Assembly: GCA_964460905.1 (NCBI GenBank)
Contig: CAYWRM010000001.1
Span: forward strand, 186,001-250,000
DNA length: 64,000 nucleotides
Source: GCA-002708315 sp964460905
Lineage (GTDB): Bacteria > Bacteroidota > Bacteroidia > Bacteroidales > F082
Direction of reading: 5' to 3'
Of the stretch, positions 17,140-25,945 are shown in pieces. Below the pieces are notes generated by a model. The model was not told where the DNA came from. It worked only from the letters and a program-made list of their open reading frames with translations, and did not search any database. The translations under genes were made by a program, and so were the position numbers. How positions within the stretch are numbered: the stretch's first letter is position 1; the number at the start of each line of letters is the position of its first letter.

Positions 17140-18252
17140 TCATACTGTCTTCCTGTATCTCAAAATGGAAAAACTAAACAACACAACAGCAAATGCAACT
17201 AAAATTGATAGTTCTTGCTGTATATCGCTAAACCCTGATCCTTTCAACATTATCATACGGTTTATTTTAATGAAATATGATACAGGATTTCCATAGTTCA
17301 TTATTTGTGCCCAGTTGGGCATGCTTTCGATTGGTGTAAATAAACCACTCATAAGAATAAAAATTACCAGAAAAAACCATGCAATAAACATTGCCTGCTG
17401 CATAGTGTTTGTTAATGTTGATATAACAAGACCTATAGAAAGTATTCCTACCAGGTAAATTGATGCCACGAAAAAGAGTAATCCTACACTTCCCATTACC
17501 GGGATTTTGAATACGAAATATGCTAGTAATAATCCTATTGCAAGGTCAATATTGGCAATTAACCAAAACGGGATAAGCTTTCCGGCTATAAAGTGGTATT
17601 TTTTTATTGGAGTAACATTTATTTGTTCGATGGTTCCTATTTCTTTTTCCTTTACAAGATTCATGCTTCCTAAAAACATTCCAATTATTGTTACCAATAG
17701 CACAAGTATACCAGGGACCATATATGTAATATAATCTAATTCAGGGTTATACCAAAAAAGCGGATTAATATTAATTGGCATTCCAATATGTTGAGAAGGA
17801 TTATTTGCAACAATTATATTTTTGTTAAAGTCACCAATAATTGATATTGCATATGCAAACATCATACTTGCAGCATTGCCATTTATAGCATCTGTAATTA
17901 TTTGAATTTCCCCACTTTTTTCATTGATTAATTGTTTTTCAAAACCGGGTTCAATAATTATTATTTGTTCTGCTTCTCCACTCTTAATTAGTTGTTTTGC
18001 AGACTCAAAATTATCAGCATATCCAGTAAAATGATAAAATGATGAACCGGAAAATTTATTTATCAATTCGCGTGATGTAGGTGTACGGTCGTTGTCAAGT
18101 GCAATTAGGTCTACATTTTTAATTTCGAAGGTAGCTGTATATGATAATACCAATAGCTGAAATATAGGTATAATAAATATTATGGGAAGCATTGCTTTAT
18201 CCCTGAATATCTGAATAAACTCTTTCTGTAATATGTAGTATAATGTTCTCAA
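17140..18252 (-). CDS. ABC-2 type permease, second subunit (YbhR-like)
   Basis: 370 residues. One N-terminal membrane helix (about 22-42), a large extracytoplasmic part (about 45-175) and five C-terminal helices (about 180-368), the ABC2_membrane_3 layout. The conserved EKEIGTIEQINVTPI cytoplasmic loop is present. It starts with TTG at 18252, one base after the upstream permease stop, so the two are probably translated together as the membrane dimer of the exporter. Confidence 0.9.
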   Translation of the reverse strand: MRTLYYILQKEFIQIFRDKAMLPIIFIIPIFQLLVLSYTATFEIKNVDLIALDNDRTPTSRELINKFSGSSFYHFTGYADNFESAKQLIKSGEAEQIIIIEPGFEKQLINEKSGEIQIITDAINGNAASMMFAYAISIIGDFNKNIIVANNPSQHIGMPININPLFWYNPELDYITYMVPGILVLLVTIIGMFLGSMNLVKEKEIGTIEQINVTPIKKYHFIAGKLIPFWLIANIDLAIGLLLAYFVFKIPVMGSVGLLFFVASIYLVGILSIGLVISTLTNTMQQAMFIAWFFLVIFILMSGLFTPIESMPNWAQIMNYGNPVSYFIKINRMIMLKGSGFSDIQQELSILVAFAVVLFSFSILRYRKTV

Positions 18253-18253
18253 A

Positions 18254-19354
18254 TTATTCCAAACGGATTTTAAACTTTTTAATACTCAAGCCAATAAAAA
18301 ATAATGTCATTCCTAATATAATTACTGTTTCTTTCCAGAAATATCCAATTCCGGTACCTTTTAGCATAATGTTTTTCACAATTATTATAAACCATTTTGA
18401 AGGCATTACATGACTAATATATTGCAATATTTCCGGCATATTTTTTATTGGAAATATGAAACCGGAGAGAAGAATTGTTGGTAACATTAAAGCAAACATT
18501 GAAAGTAACATTGCCTGTTGCTGTGTTTTGCTAACAGTTGAAATCAAAATTCCCATTGCCAGCGACATTACAATAAACAGGAGGCTTTCAGAAAGTAATA
18601 GAATTATACTTCCCTGAACCGGCATTTCAAAAACAAAGCGAGCAAGAAGTAATATTACAATTAAGTTGATAAATGAAAGCGCAACATACGGCATAACTTT
18701 TCCAATAATAATTTGATATGGTTTTAGTGGTGAAACCAGCAATGCCTCCATAGTCCCCATTTCTTTTTCGCGAGCAATTGATATTGAGGTCATCATTGTA
18801 GACACAAGCATTAATAGAACTGTTATTATTCCGGGAACAAACATGTAAACACTTTTTAATTCAGGATTGTAATACATTCTGCTTGCAACATTAATTTTTA
18901 CTGGTGTTAAGCTAGAGTGGTTTATTAATTCCAAGGAGTACGAATTTATTATTCCGGATGTATATGAACTTAGTATGTTTGCCGTATTTGGTTCAGAGGC
19001 ATCTAATATTAGTTGAATTTCTGCAGTGCCTTCAGTTTTAAGTCTTTGCGCAAAGTTAGGTTCGAAAACAACTACTTCCTTTATTTTACCTTCAGTAAAG
19101 ACTTTTTCGATATCATTTTGGTTTGATATGTTTTTTTCTAATATAAAATATCCGGAGGAAATTAGCTTTTGGGTTATTTGACTGGTGATAATGTCTTTTG
19201 AGTTGTCGAGAATAGCAATACGAGCATTAGTAATATCATTTGTTATAGCAAATCCAAATAATAGTACCATCACCAAGGGCATACCAAAGAGTATTACCAT
19301 CGAACGGTAATCTCTAAAAATATGATAAAACTCTTTTTTTATAAAAGCGAACAT
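18254..19354 (-). CDS. ABC-2 type permease, first subunit (YbhS-like)
   Basis: 366 residues with the same topology as the next gene: helix 1 (about 20-40), extracytoplasmic domain to about 170, then five helices. The coupling loop reads ISIAREKEMGTMEALLVSPL. It should form a heterodimer with the 17140-18252 product. Its ATG follows a tandem-repeat tract that separates it from the ATPase gene. Confidence 0.9.
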   Translation of the reverse strand: MFAFIKKEFYHIFRDYRSMVILFGMPLVMVLLFGFAITNDITNARIAILDNSKDIITSQITQKLISSGYFILEKNISNQNDIEKVFTEGKIKEVVVFEPNFAQRLKTEGTAEIQLILDASEPNTANILSSYTSGIINSYSLELINHSSLTPVKINVASRMYYNPELKSVYMFVPGIITVLLMLVSTMMTSISIAREKEMGTMEALLVSPLKPYQIIIGKVMPYVALSFINLIVILLLARFVFEMPVQGSIILLLSESLLFIVMSLAMGILISTVSKTQQQAMLLSMFALMLPTILLSGFIFPIKNMPEILQYISHVMPSKWFIIIVKNIMLKGTGIGYFWKETVIILGMTLFFIGLSIKKFKIRLE

Positions 19355-19355
19355 T

Positions 19356-19470
19356 TATTATTGGTCGTTAGTCATTAGTTATTAGTCATTAGTTATTGGT
19401 CATTAGTTATTGGTCATTAGTTATTGGTCATTGGTTATTGGTCATTGGTTGTTAGTCATTGGTTATCATT
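19356..19470. repeat. Tandem array of a ~14-bp unit
   Basis: About eight imperfect copies of TTATTGGTCATTAG, with drift toward TTGGTTATTGGTCA at one end. It lies inside the exporter operon between the second ATPase and the first permease, directly before the permease start codon. Copy number is likely to vary between strains (inference). Confidence 0.85.
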
Positions 19471-19491
19471 CTCTTTATCGCTCCCTCGCAT

Positions 19492-20220
19492 TTATCTTGC
19501 TATCTTTATAAAAACATCATTCATTGTTTTTACACCATAATTGATTTTTAGTTTTGAAGGAGTATCTAATGCTTCTATTTTACCTTCCGACATTATCGAA
19601 ACCCTATCACAATATTCAGCTTCATCCATATAATGAGTTGTTACAAATACGGTTGTACCTTTATCAGCATTTTCATATATCATTTCCCAAAACTGTCGAC
19701 GAGTAATAGGGTCAACCCCGCCTGTTGGCTCATCTAAAAATACAACTTTAGGGTCATGTATTATTGATACTGAGAATGCAAGCTTCTGTTTCCATCCAAG
19801 CGGGATTTCACTTAGTACTACATCACGGGTGTTTTCCATATTGAGTTTTTGCAAAAAGAAATCTGTTTTTTCCTTTATTTCTTTTCCTGATAGCCCGTAA
19901 ATGCCTCCGTAAAATCTAAAATTTTCTTTAACTGTCATATCGTTATACAGCGAAAATTTCTGACTCATATATCCAATGTTTTCTTTTACTTTATTTGGAT
20001 ATTTTTTTACATCATAACCTGCCACAATTGCTTTTCCTGAAGTAGGAGATGAAAGGCCGCAAAGTATTTTAATTGCTGTTGTTTTACCGGCACCATTTGC
20101 TCCTAGAAATCCAAAAATCTCACCTTTATAAACATTAAAAGTAAGATTGTCGTTTGCTGTAAAATTGCCGAACTTTTTTACGAGGTTGGTGACTTGTATG
20201 ATATTTTCCCTATTCTCCAT
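19492..20220 (-). CDS. ABC exporter ATP-binding protein (second half of YbhF type)
   Basis: 242 residues. Walker A is GANGAGKTT (about 39-47) and Walker B is VVFLDEPTGGVDP (about 159-171). The signature motif is not LSGGQ but IPLGWKQKLAFS, a divergence also seen in the C-terminal ATPase of E. coli YbhF. The H-loop is TTHYMDEAEYCDR. It probably pairs with the preceding ATPase, which has a regular signature. Confidence 0.92.
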   Translation of the reverse strand: MENRENIIQVTNLVKKFGNFTANDNLTFNVYKGEIFGFLGANGAGKTTAIKILCGLSSPTSGKAIVAGYDVKKYPNKVKENIGYMSQKFSLYNDMTVKENFRFYGGIYGLSGKEIKEKTDFFLQKLNMENTRDVVLSEIPLGWKQKLAFSVSIIHDPKVVFLDEPTGGVDPITRRQFWEMIYENADKGTTVFVTTHYMDEAEYCDRVSIMSEGKIEALDTPSKLKINYGVKTMNDVFIKIAR

Positions 20221-20232
20221 AACCCCAAATTG

Positions 20233-21162
20233 TTAAGACATTACATTTTTATCCATCAATGCCAGAAAACAATCTTCAATTACGGGCTTAATTCTGGTAA
20301 TACCAATGTTTTGATATCCTGCATCTTCAAGATGTTTATATACTTCATTAGAATATAGCTGATCATCAGTTATTGTTGATGTGATATGTATAGTTTCGCC
20401 AAAACGAAATATTTGACTTGTGTTTTTAAGGTTGTTAAGGTCAGTAAGAAGCTTATGCATATTGTTAGTGCTAACAGCAAATAAATTTCCTTTATACTTA
20501 TTTACGATGTTATCTGGTTTATCTACAGCCAATAATTTGCCATTTTGCATTAGGGCAACATGGTCGCAAAGTGCTGCTTCATCCATATACGGTGTTGAAA
20601 CAACAATTGTAATTCCTCTAAGTTGCATTTTTTTAAGAAGCTCCCAAAATTCCATTCTTGAAACCGCATCAACACCGGTTGTTGGTTCGTCAAGTATTAT
20701 TAATCTGGGGCTGTGAATAAGTGCACACGACAAAGCAAGCTTCTGTTTCATACCTCCTGATAAGTCACCGGCAAGTCTCTTTTTAAACGGCTCAATTTGT
20801 ACGTAAATATCTTTTATCAGGTCGTAATTTTCTTCAATGGATGTATTAAATATTCTGGCGTAGAAATTTAGATTTTCTTCAACAGTTAAGTCGAGATATA
20901 AAGAAAATCTACCTGGCATATAACCAGTTGTTTTTCTTATTTGTTTATAATCTGCTACAACATCATAACCGCCAACGGTGGCAACACCTGATGTTGGTAT
21001 TATTAAGCTGGTTAATATTCTAAACAGACTGGTTTTTCCTGAGCCATCTGGTCCTATAAAACCAAATATTTCACCTTCATTAATATTTAAGGTAATGTCT
21101 TTTAGCGCTTCAACATCACCATAACTTTTGCAAATATTAACTATATTGACTGCTACTGACAT
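20233..21162 (-). CDS. ABC exporter ATP-binding protein (first half of YbhF type)
   Basis: 309 residues from the ATG at 21162 (MSVAVNIVNICKSYG). A longer reading to 21219 would translate an intergenic GTGAA repeat and is rejected. Walker A is GPDGSGKTS, the signature LSGGMKQKLALS, Walker B LIILDEPTTGVD, and the H-loop STPYMDEAALCD. The C-terminal 90 residues form the extra domain seen in this class. Only 12 bp separate it from the second ATPase gene, so the E. coli YbhF fusion is here two proteins. Confidence 0.92.
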   Translation of the reverse strand: MSVAVNIVNICKSYGDVEALKDITLNINEGEIFGFIGPDGSGKTSLFRILTSLIIPTSGVATVGGYDVVADYKQIRKTTGYMPGRFSLYLDLTVEENLNFYARIFNTSIEENYDLIKDIYVQIEPFKKRLAGDLSGGMKQKLALSCALIHSPRLIILDEPTTGVDAVSRMEFWELLKKMQLRGITIVVSTPYMDEAALCDHVALMQNGKLLAVDKPDNIVNKYKGNLFAVSTNNMHKLLTDLNNLKNTSQIFRFGETIHITSTITDDQLYSNEVYKHLEDAGYQNIGITRIKPVIEDCFLALMDKNVMS

Positions 21163-21167
21163 CTGCA

Positions 21168-21236
21168 TGGTGAATCGTGAAACGTGAATTGTGAATGGTG
21201 AAAAAAATCTACTCACCATTCACTATTCACTATAAA
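21168..21236. repeat. GTGAA repeat with complementary arm
   Basis: A plus-strand GTGAAtsGTGAA arm (about 21170-21202) is followed by its complement, CACCATTCACTATTCACTA (about 21214-21235). The two could fold into one hairpin in the exporter operon transcript, between the DUF2147 gene and the first ATPase. Confidence 0.6.
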
Positions 21237-21698
21237 CTATTTAACCCTTATCCATGTTTGAGATCTTCCGATTAAAGAAAAGCCCATATAACCTCTTACC
21301 TGTAAATCGCCATCTTTAATCCACAATTTACAACTATATACTTTACCATTTTTCGGATCCATAATGGTACCATCATCCCATTCATCATCGTCCCACTCTA
21401 ATCCTTCAAGGATTACCATTCCAAGTACTTTCTGATTGTAACGGGGATCATCTTCATCACACTCATCACAAATAGGATCTGGATCTTCGTCTGGTAATCT
21501 AAAGAGTTCTACAATCTTGCCATATAGCTTATCCCCTTCCTTATAAATTTCAACTACCGACTTTGTCCTTCCTGTTTCGTCATCAATTGTATTCCATTTA
21601 CCTAAAACATCATCAGCTTTGAAGTCCTGTGCACTTACCTGCATCATAGGAATCATCATCATGCCCACAAGGGCAATTAACATACTCAATTTTTTCAT
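21237..21698 (-). CDS. DUF2147 domain secreted protein
   Basis: 153 residues from the ATG at 21698 (two codons upstream is an alternative). Signal peptide about 1-23, ending VSA-QDF. The mature part follows the DUF2147 pattern: GKWNTIDDETGRTKSVVEI, GKIVEL, GMVILEGLEWDDDEW, GKVYSCKLWI and GYMGFSLIGRSQTWIRV. An acidic cysteine pair (ICDECDEDD) sits in the middle. The family is beta-rich and extracytoplasmic with no known activity. Its place between the adaptor and the ATPase genes suggests a role linked to the exporter, which is inference. Confidence 0.85.
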   Translation of the reverse strand: MKKLSMLIALVGMMMIPMMQVSAQDFKADDVLGKWNTIDDETGRTKSVVEIYKEGDKLYGKIVELFRLPDEDPDPICDECDEDDPRYNQKVLGMVILEGLEWDDDEWDDGTIMDPKNGKVYSCKLWIKDGDLQVRGYMGFSLIGRSQTWIRVK

Positions 21699-21738
21699 AA
21701 ACATTAAATTTAATTTATTAATAATATTTGATTGATAT

Positions 21739-22644
21739 TTACAATTTACTATTCATTACTTCATCAAGCCAAACTTCACCGGGCATTCCAATTTTAATTG
21801 TGCCATTATTGTTAACTGTAACTTTTATTGCATAAACCAAGTTTACCCGCTCTTGCTTAGTTTGAATAGTTTTAGGAGTAAACTCAGCAGTTTGTGAAAC
21901 CCAACTTACTATTCCTGTAACTGTAGTGTTTTCGTTTTTCGATTTATCGAAAGAAATTTTAACCTGTTGTCCAATCTTAATATTTGGCAATTGCGCTCCG
22001 CTAATATATGCTTTTAATTTCATTTGACTTAGATCGGCAATTTTGTACAAGGGTTTTCCCACTCCTGATATCTCACCTTGTTCCGCATATTTAATTAGTA
22101 CAGTTCCGTTTACCGGATTTGTGATATTACATTTGATAATAGCTTCGTTTATTTGCTCAATTTGTATGTCTACTCCAATTATTTGATCAGAAATATTTTG
22201 TCGCTTTACTTTTATGGCTTTAATTTGTTTTTTTATCAAATCAATTATACCGTTTACATCATCAAGTTGTTTTTGTGTTGCTGCCTCTTCTTTGAATAGG
22301 TTAGAAATCCGATTCTGATTGATTTTAGCATTCTTAAGTTGTTGTTTTTGCACTTCAATTTCTGTACTTAAATTTTCAAACTGTGAGGCAATTGTAATTT
22401 TTTGTTGCTTAAGAAGTTTTTTATTTAGATATAAAACTGTTGTGTCAATTAAACCAACATTTTCATTAATGTTCAATATTACTCCTTCTTCAGGTGTAAA
22501 TGAAATAATTTGGCCATTAGCCTGAGCAGAAACAATAACTTCTATAGCTTCAAAATTACCATAAGCATCGGCTTTATTATTTTCATCATTACAAGAGGTG
22601 ATGATTAACGAACTAATGATTAATATGTATATTATTTTTTTCAT
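21739..22644 (-). CDS. HlyD-family periplasmic adaptor lipoprotein (YbhG-like)
   Basis: 301 residues from the ATG at 22644. The upstream reading to 22683 would run through the promoter. An N-terminal hydrophobic stretch ends in SLIITSC, a lipobox. A biotinyl-lipoyl half-motif (about 28-60) is followed by a long coiled coil (about 80-175, rich in Q, K, I) and the second half-motif and beta-barrel (about 180-300). It bridges the inner-membrane permeases and the TolC-like channel encoded next door. Confidence 0.9.
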   Translation of the reverse strand: MKKIIYILIISSLIITSCNDENNKADAYGNFEAIEVIVSAQANGQIISFTPEEGVILNINENVGLIDTTVLYLNKKLLKQQKITIASQFENLSTEIEVQKQQLKNAKINQNRISNLFKEEAATQKQLDDVNGIIDLIKKQIKAIKVKRQNISDQIIGVDIQIEQINEAIIKCNITNPVNGTVLIKYAEQGEISGVGKPLYKIADLSQMKLKAYISGAQLPNIKIGQQVKISFDKSKNENTTVTGIVSWVSQTAEFTPKTIQTKQERVNLVYAIKVTVNNNGTIKIGMPGEVWLDEVMNSKL

Positions 22645-22664
22645 AATGTCATATTTATTGGTTT

Positions 22665-22672
22665 CAAATGTA
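22665..22672 (-). promoter_or_regulatory. Candidate -7 element before the HlyD-like gene
   Basis: Reads TACATTTG on the minus strand, 20 bases before the adaptor ATG. No convincing TTG at -33 spacing. It may be an internal promoter of the exporter operon. Confidence 0.4.
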
Positions 22673-22716
22673 AATAAAAACAATACACTTTAATTTTCAA
22701 TTATTTGTAGTTTAGT

Positions 22717-23991
22717 TTATAAATCCCCAATTGCTGTAATGTATTGATATTTAGCAAAAATTAATTGAAGTTTATGAGCTTCGGCATTTAATTTTGCCTT
22801 TGCAAGTTTGTTTAATTCAATTAGATAAGTTGTAGAAGTAATTGTACCATTATTAAATTGAACCAAAGCAGTTTTTACAACGTTACTTTGTAACTCAAGA
22901 ATTTCATCATCAGTTTCAAGCAGTTTATTAAATTTTGTAATATTTTCAATTCGTTTAAATAAATCAGCCCTTAGATTTGAATCAAATGATTGTTTTTTCG
23001 AGGTTATAATTTCATTCTGGATATCTAATATTTGTTTCTCATGTTGTACTTTATTCCAATCCCAGATATTCCAATGTAAACGTGCTCCTATCATATAGTA
23101 GTCGTCAAAACTATTATTAAGCATATCATATCCGGGACGCCCATATCCGGCTTGGCCAAATGCAGAAAAAACAGGTCGGCGCTTTGATGCTGTTAAAGTT
23201 TTGGTTACATCTAATCTGTGTTGTTGTTTAGATAACAACAGATATTCAGGGCGGTTATTTGTATAATTATAGTTGTTTATGGTTAGTTCCGGGGTTGCTA
23301 ATACTTCGGCAGATATAATATTTAGTTTGGTGAGTTCATTTAATGCTAATATAATTGCCCAGCTATCAGATTGTTTTTCAATTATTTGCTGCTTAACATA
23401 AATAAATTCAACCTTTAGTTTATCAACTTCCGACTTTAGGATTATCCCGTTGTTGTAAGCTGCTTCAGAATTTTTAATGCTAGCTATAAGGCTGCTTGAT
23501 AGTACATCAAGAACTTCAATATTCTTTTTCAGAAATATTACATTAAAGAACAGATGGTTTACTCTTTCTTTTAATTGATATAGCTCAATTTGAACCTGCT
23601 GATTTGAAATTTCTGTATTAGCAAATTCAACAGCTTTTTTGCCTGATGTTGCTCCTCCATCATAAATAATTTGTTGAACATCAAGATTTAGTTTGTACCA
23701 ATCGTTGCTTATCACCGGATTTACAAACCCAGACATAGCTGGAATTGGCATTTTAGTAACATCCGACTGATAACTGGCTTGTCCGTTTAAATTTAAAGTT
23801 GGATAGTAGTTGGTTTTTGTATTTTTAATATTTAATTCATTAATAGAATTATTTAATTCGGTTTGTTTAAAGCTCGGATAATTAACTATGGCACCTTCAA
23901 GACATTCTTGTAAGGTAACCAATGTATTTTGTTGAGACCAAAGTTGTGAGAATGCAAAAGTGAATAATAATAGAGAAGCTAACTTTTTCAT
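22717..23991 (-). CDS. TolC-like outer membrane efflux protein
   Basis: 424 residues. Signal peptide 1-19 (ends LWS-QQ). Two OEP-type halves with long helices (about 30-215 and 220-424), each starting with short beta-strand stretches such as YPTLNLNGQASYQSD. It forms the trimeric outer-membrane duct for the exporter. First gene of the operon; 72 bp ahead of the adaptor start. Confidence 0.92.
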   Translation of the reverse strand: MKKLASLLLFTFAFSQLWSQQNTLVTLQECLEGAIVNYPSFKQTELNNSINELNIKNTKTNYYPTLNLNGQASYQSDVTKMPIPAMSGFVNPVISNDWYKLNLDVQQIIYDGGATSGKKAVEFANTEISNQQVQIELYQLKERVNHLFFNVIFLKKNIEVLDVLSSSLIASIKNSEAAYNNGIILKSEVDKLKVEFIYVKQQIIEKQSDSWAIILALNELTKLNIISAEVLATPELTINNYNYTNNRPEYLLLSKQQHRLDVTKTLTASKRRPVFSAFGQAGYGRPGYDMLNNSFDDYYMIGARLHWNIWDWNKVQHEKQILDIQNEIITSKKQSFDSNLRADLFKRIENITKFNKLLETDDEILELQSNVVKTALVQFNNGTITSTTYLIELNKLAKAKLNAEAHKLQLIFAKYQYITAIGDL

Positions 23992-24176
23992 GCTCTGTGT
24001 ATTATTTATGGTTAGTTACATATTTGTATGCAAATACAAAAATATGCTGTGTGCGAATTTCGATAAATTTATTGAATTCATCAATACTTTGCTAAAAATT
24101 AATTCCTGATCCATAATCCAACAAATAAACTATGGAATAATCTTTTATATCTTTACGCACAAATAATATTTGCTAT

Positions 24177-24791
24177 ATGTTGGTTAAATTTCATATAATC
24201 ATCTTTTTCATTTTCGGTGTAATGACTGCAGCCGGGCAACAATTTCATGGAGGTGTAATAACCGGATTGGCAGGATCACAGGTTGCCGGAGATACATATT
24301 CAGGTTATAAAAAAGCCGGAATATTTGTAGGAGGTTATGTAAGTCTTAACGTCGCTGAAAAATCTGCAATTCATATGGAGTTAACATATTTTCAAAAGGG
24401 TAGTCGTGAAAATCCAACTGAGAAAAATGGTTATCAATCTTATTTATTAAGATTGAATTACATAGAAATGCCAGTCTTATATCAATATATAGCGGGAAAA
24501 TTTACAATTGAAGCAGGTCCTTCAGCCGGGTTCTTAATGGGTTATTATGAAGAGGTTAACGAGGAAGTAATAAGTGATCAGCAATTTTATAACAAGCCTG
24601 CACGTGTTACTTTACAAATAAACCTGGGCTTTTGTTATTTTATTTCGAATAAAGTTGGCGTTGGGTTAAGAACTAACAATTCCCTTATAAATGTTTTCTC
24701 AACAAATCAAACAGGCGATGTACAACGCCTATGGGATAAAGGAAGATATAATGATGCATTAGTATTGTCGGTTTTTTATCAATTTAGATAG
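24177..24791 (+). CDS. Outer-membrane beta-barrel protein (PorT-like fold)
   Basis: 204 residues. Signal peptide about 1-20 (ends AAG-QQ). Alternating hydrophobic strands with glycine-rich turns (GGVITGLAGSQVAG, MELTYFQKGSRE, LNYIEMPVLYQY, IEAGPSAGFLMGYY) and a C-terminal aromatic strand VFYQFR. This matches the eight-stranded outer-membrane protein family common in Bacteroidota. No ligand can be named. Divergent from the exporter operon. Confidence 0.85.
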   Translation: MLVKFHIIIFFIFGVMTAAGQQFHGGVITGLAGSQVAGDTYSGYKKAGIFVGGYVSLNVAEKSAIHMELTYFQKGSRENPTEKNGYQSYLLRLNYIEMPVLYQYIAGKFTIEAGPSAGFLMGYYEEVNEEVISDQQFYNKPARVTLQINLGFCYFISNKVGVGLRTNNSLINVFSTNQTGDVQRLWDKGRYNDALVLSVFYQFR

Positions 24792-24800
24792 ATTACGTAA

Positions 24801-24832
24801 ACCCTTTCAGGTTGAAAAAAACCTGAAAGGTT
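24801..24832. terminator. Hairpin after the beta-barrel gene, repeat of the one at 14350
   Basis: ACCCTTTCAGGTT, loop GAAAAA, AACCTGAAAGGTT. The right arm is identical to that at 14369-14381. It is well placed to end the beta-barrel transcript. Confidence 0.6.
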
Positions 24833-24886
24833 GCACTTTAGAACAGCAGAGCAACGAAATATCTAAATAATTTACACAAACTCTGT

Positions 24887-24894
24887 TATATTTG
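24887..24894 (+). promoter_or_regulatory. -7 promoter element for the GT9 gene
   Basis: TATATTTG, 18 bases before the GTG start. The -33 region (TTTAC near 24871) is only a partial match. Confidence 0.5.
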
Positions 24895-24911
24895 CCGGTA
24901 AATATTATTGT

Positions 24912-25898
24912 GTGAAAAAAATCCTTCTCATACGTTTTAGCTCCATTGGCGATATTGTGCTTACAACGCCTGTTGTGCGTGCAATAAAGCAGCAAACAGA
25001 TTATGAGCTTCATGTTATCACAAAAAAGCAATATGCTGGTATTTATAAAGAAAACCCCAATGTAAATAAGGTCTATTCCTTTAATAAGTTTATCACAGAA
25101 TGTTTAGTTGACCTTAAAAAGGAGAAGTTCGATATAATTATTGATTTGCAAAAGAATTTTAGATCGTATCAGCTAAAACGCAAACTGAAAGTAAAGAGTT
25201 TTACTTTCCCAAAACTAAATATTAAAAAGTGGCTGTTGGTTAACTTTAAAATCAACCAGTTACCTAATGTGCATATTGTTGACAGATATTTTCAAGCAGT
25301 TGAAGAGCTGGGAGTTAAAAACGACAATAAAGGACTAGAATTTTTTATTTCCCCAAAAGATGTCGTAATTCCGGTAAATATCAATAAGGATTTGAATAAT
25401 GGTTTTGTTGGTTTTGTGCTGGGGGGTCAGCATATCACCAAAATATTTCCTCCTGAAAAAGCAGCAGCAGTAATTTCCAAATTAGATATCGCAGTTGTAT
25501 TATTGGGAGGATCTGATGATAAAAGTCGAGGTGAAGAAATAATTAATCTTACAACAAACACAAAGGTTATTAATACATGTGGTGAGTTAAATCTCAATCA
25601 ATCTGCATCGTTAATACAGCAATCGGATGTTGTGATAACAAACGATACAGGACTAATGCATATTGCCGCAGCCTTAAATAAAAAGATTGTAAGCATCTGG
25701 GGTAATACTGTTCCTGCTTTTGGAATGTATCCTTATATGCCTGAAAACAATAGCAATTATTTTATTTCTGAAGTAGAAGGTCTATCTTGTCGACCATGCA
25801 GTAAGCTTGGTTACCAAAAATGTCCTAAAAAGCACTTTCGTTGTATGATGGATCAGGATGTGGATGCTATTGTTGAAGCGATAGAAAAATTATTATAA
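24912..25898 (+). CDS. Glycosyltransferase family 9 (heptosyltransferase-like)
   Basis: 328 residues, GTG start. N-terminal Rossmann half with KILLIRFSSIGDIVLTTPVVRAI, the usual GT9 opening; C-terminal half with LGGSDD, ITNDTGLMHIAAALNKKIVSIWGNT and FGMYPY, which bind the sugar nucleotide. Members add heptose or similar sugars to the lipid A core. The GLSCRPC...KCPKKHFRC cysteine cluster near the end is typical. It is a single-gene unit with its own promoter and terminator. Confidence 0.92.
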   Translation: MKKILLIRFSSIGDIVLTTPVVRAIKQQTDYELHVITKKQYAGIYKENPNVNKVYSFNKFITECLVDLKKEKFDIIIDLQKNFRSYQLKRKLKVKSFTFPKLNIKKWLLVNFKINQLPNVHIVDRYFQAVEELGVKNDNKGLEFFISPKDVVIPVNINKDLNNGFVGFVLGGQHITKIFPPEKAAAVISKLDIAVVLLGGSDDKSRGEEIINLTTNTKVINTCGELNLNQSASLIQQSDVVITNDTGLMHIAAALNKKIVSIWGNTVPAFGMYPYMPENNSNYFISEVEGLSCRPCSKLGYQKCPKKHFRCMMDQDVDAIVEAIEKLL

Positions 25899-25916
25899 GA
25901 CAAATAACCGATAGCT

Positions 25917-25945
25917 AATTACCCTGTCAAATTGGTAATTTTTAT
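25917..25945 (+). terminator. Terminator hairpin after the GT9 gene
   Basis: AATTACC, a 10-base loop, GGTAATT, then a T-rich run. It starts 19 bases after the stop codon. Confidence 0.65.

Noticed and set aside
21163..21219. N-terminal extension of the first ATPase
   Set aside because: The extra residues translate an intergenic GTGAA repeat; the ATG at 21162 gives the normal ABC ATPase start.
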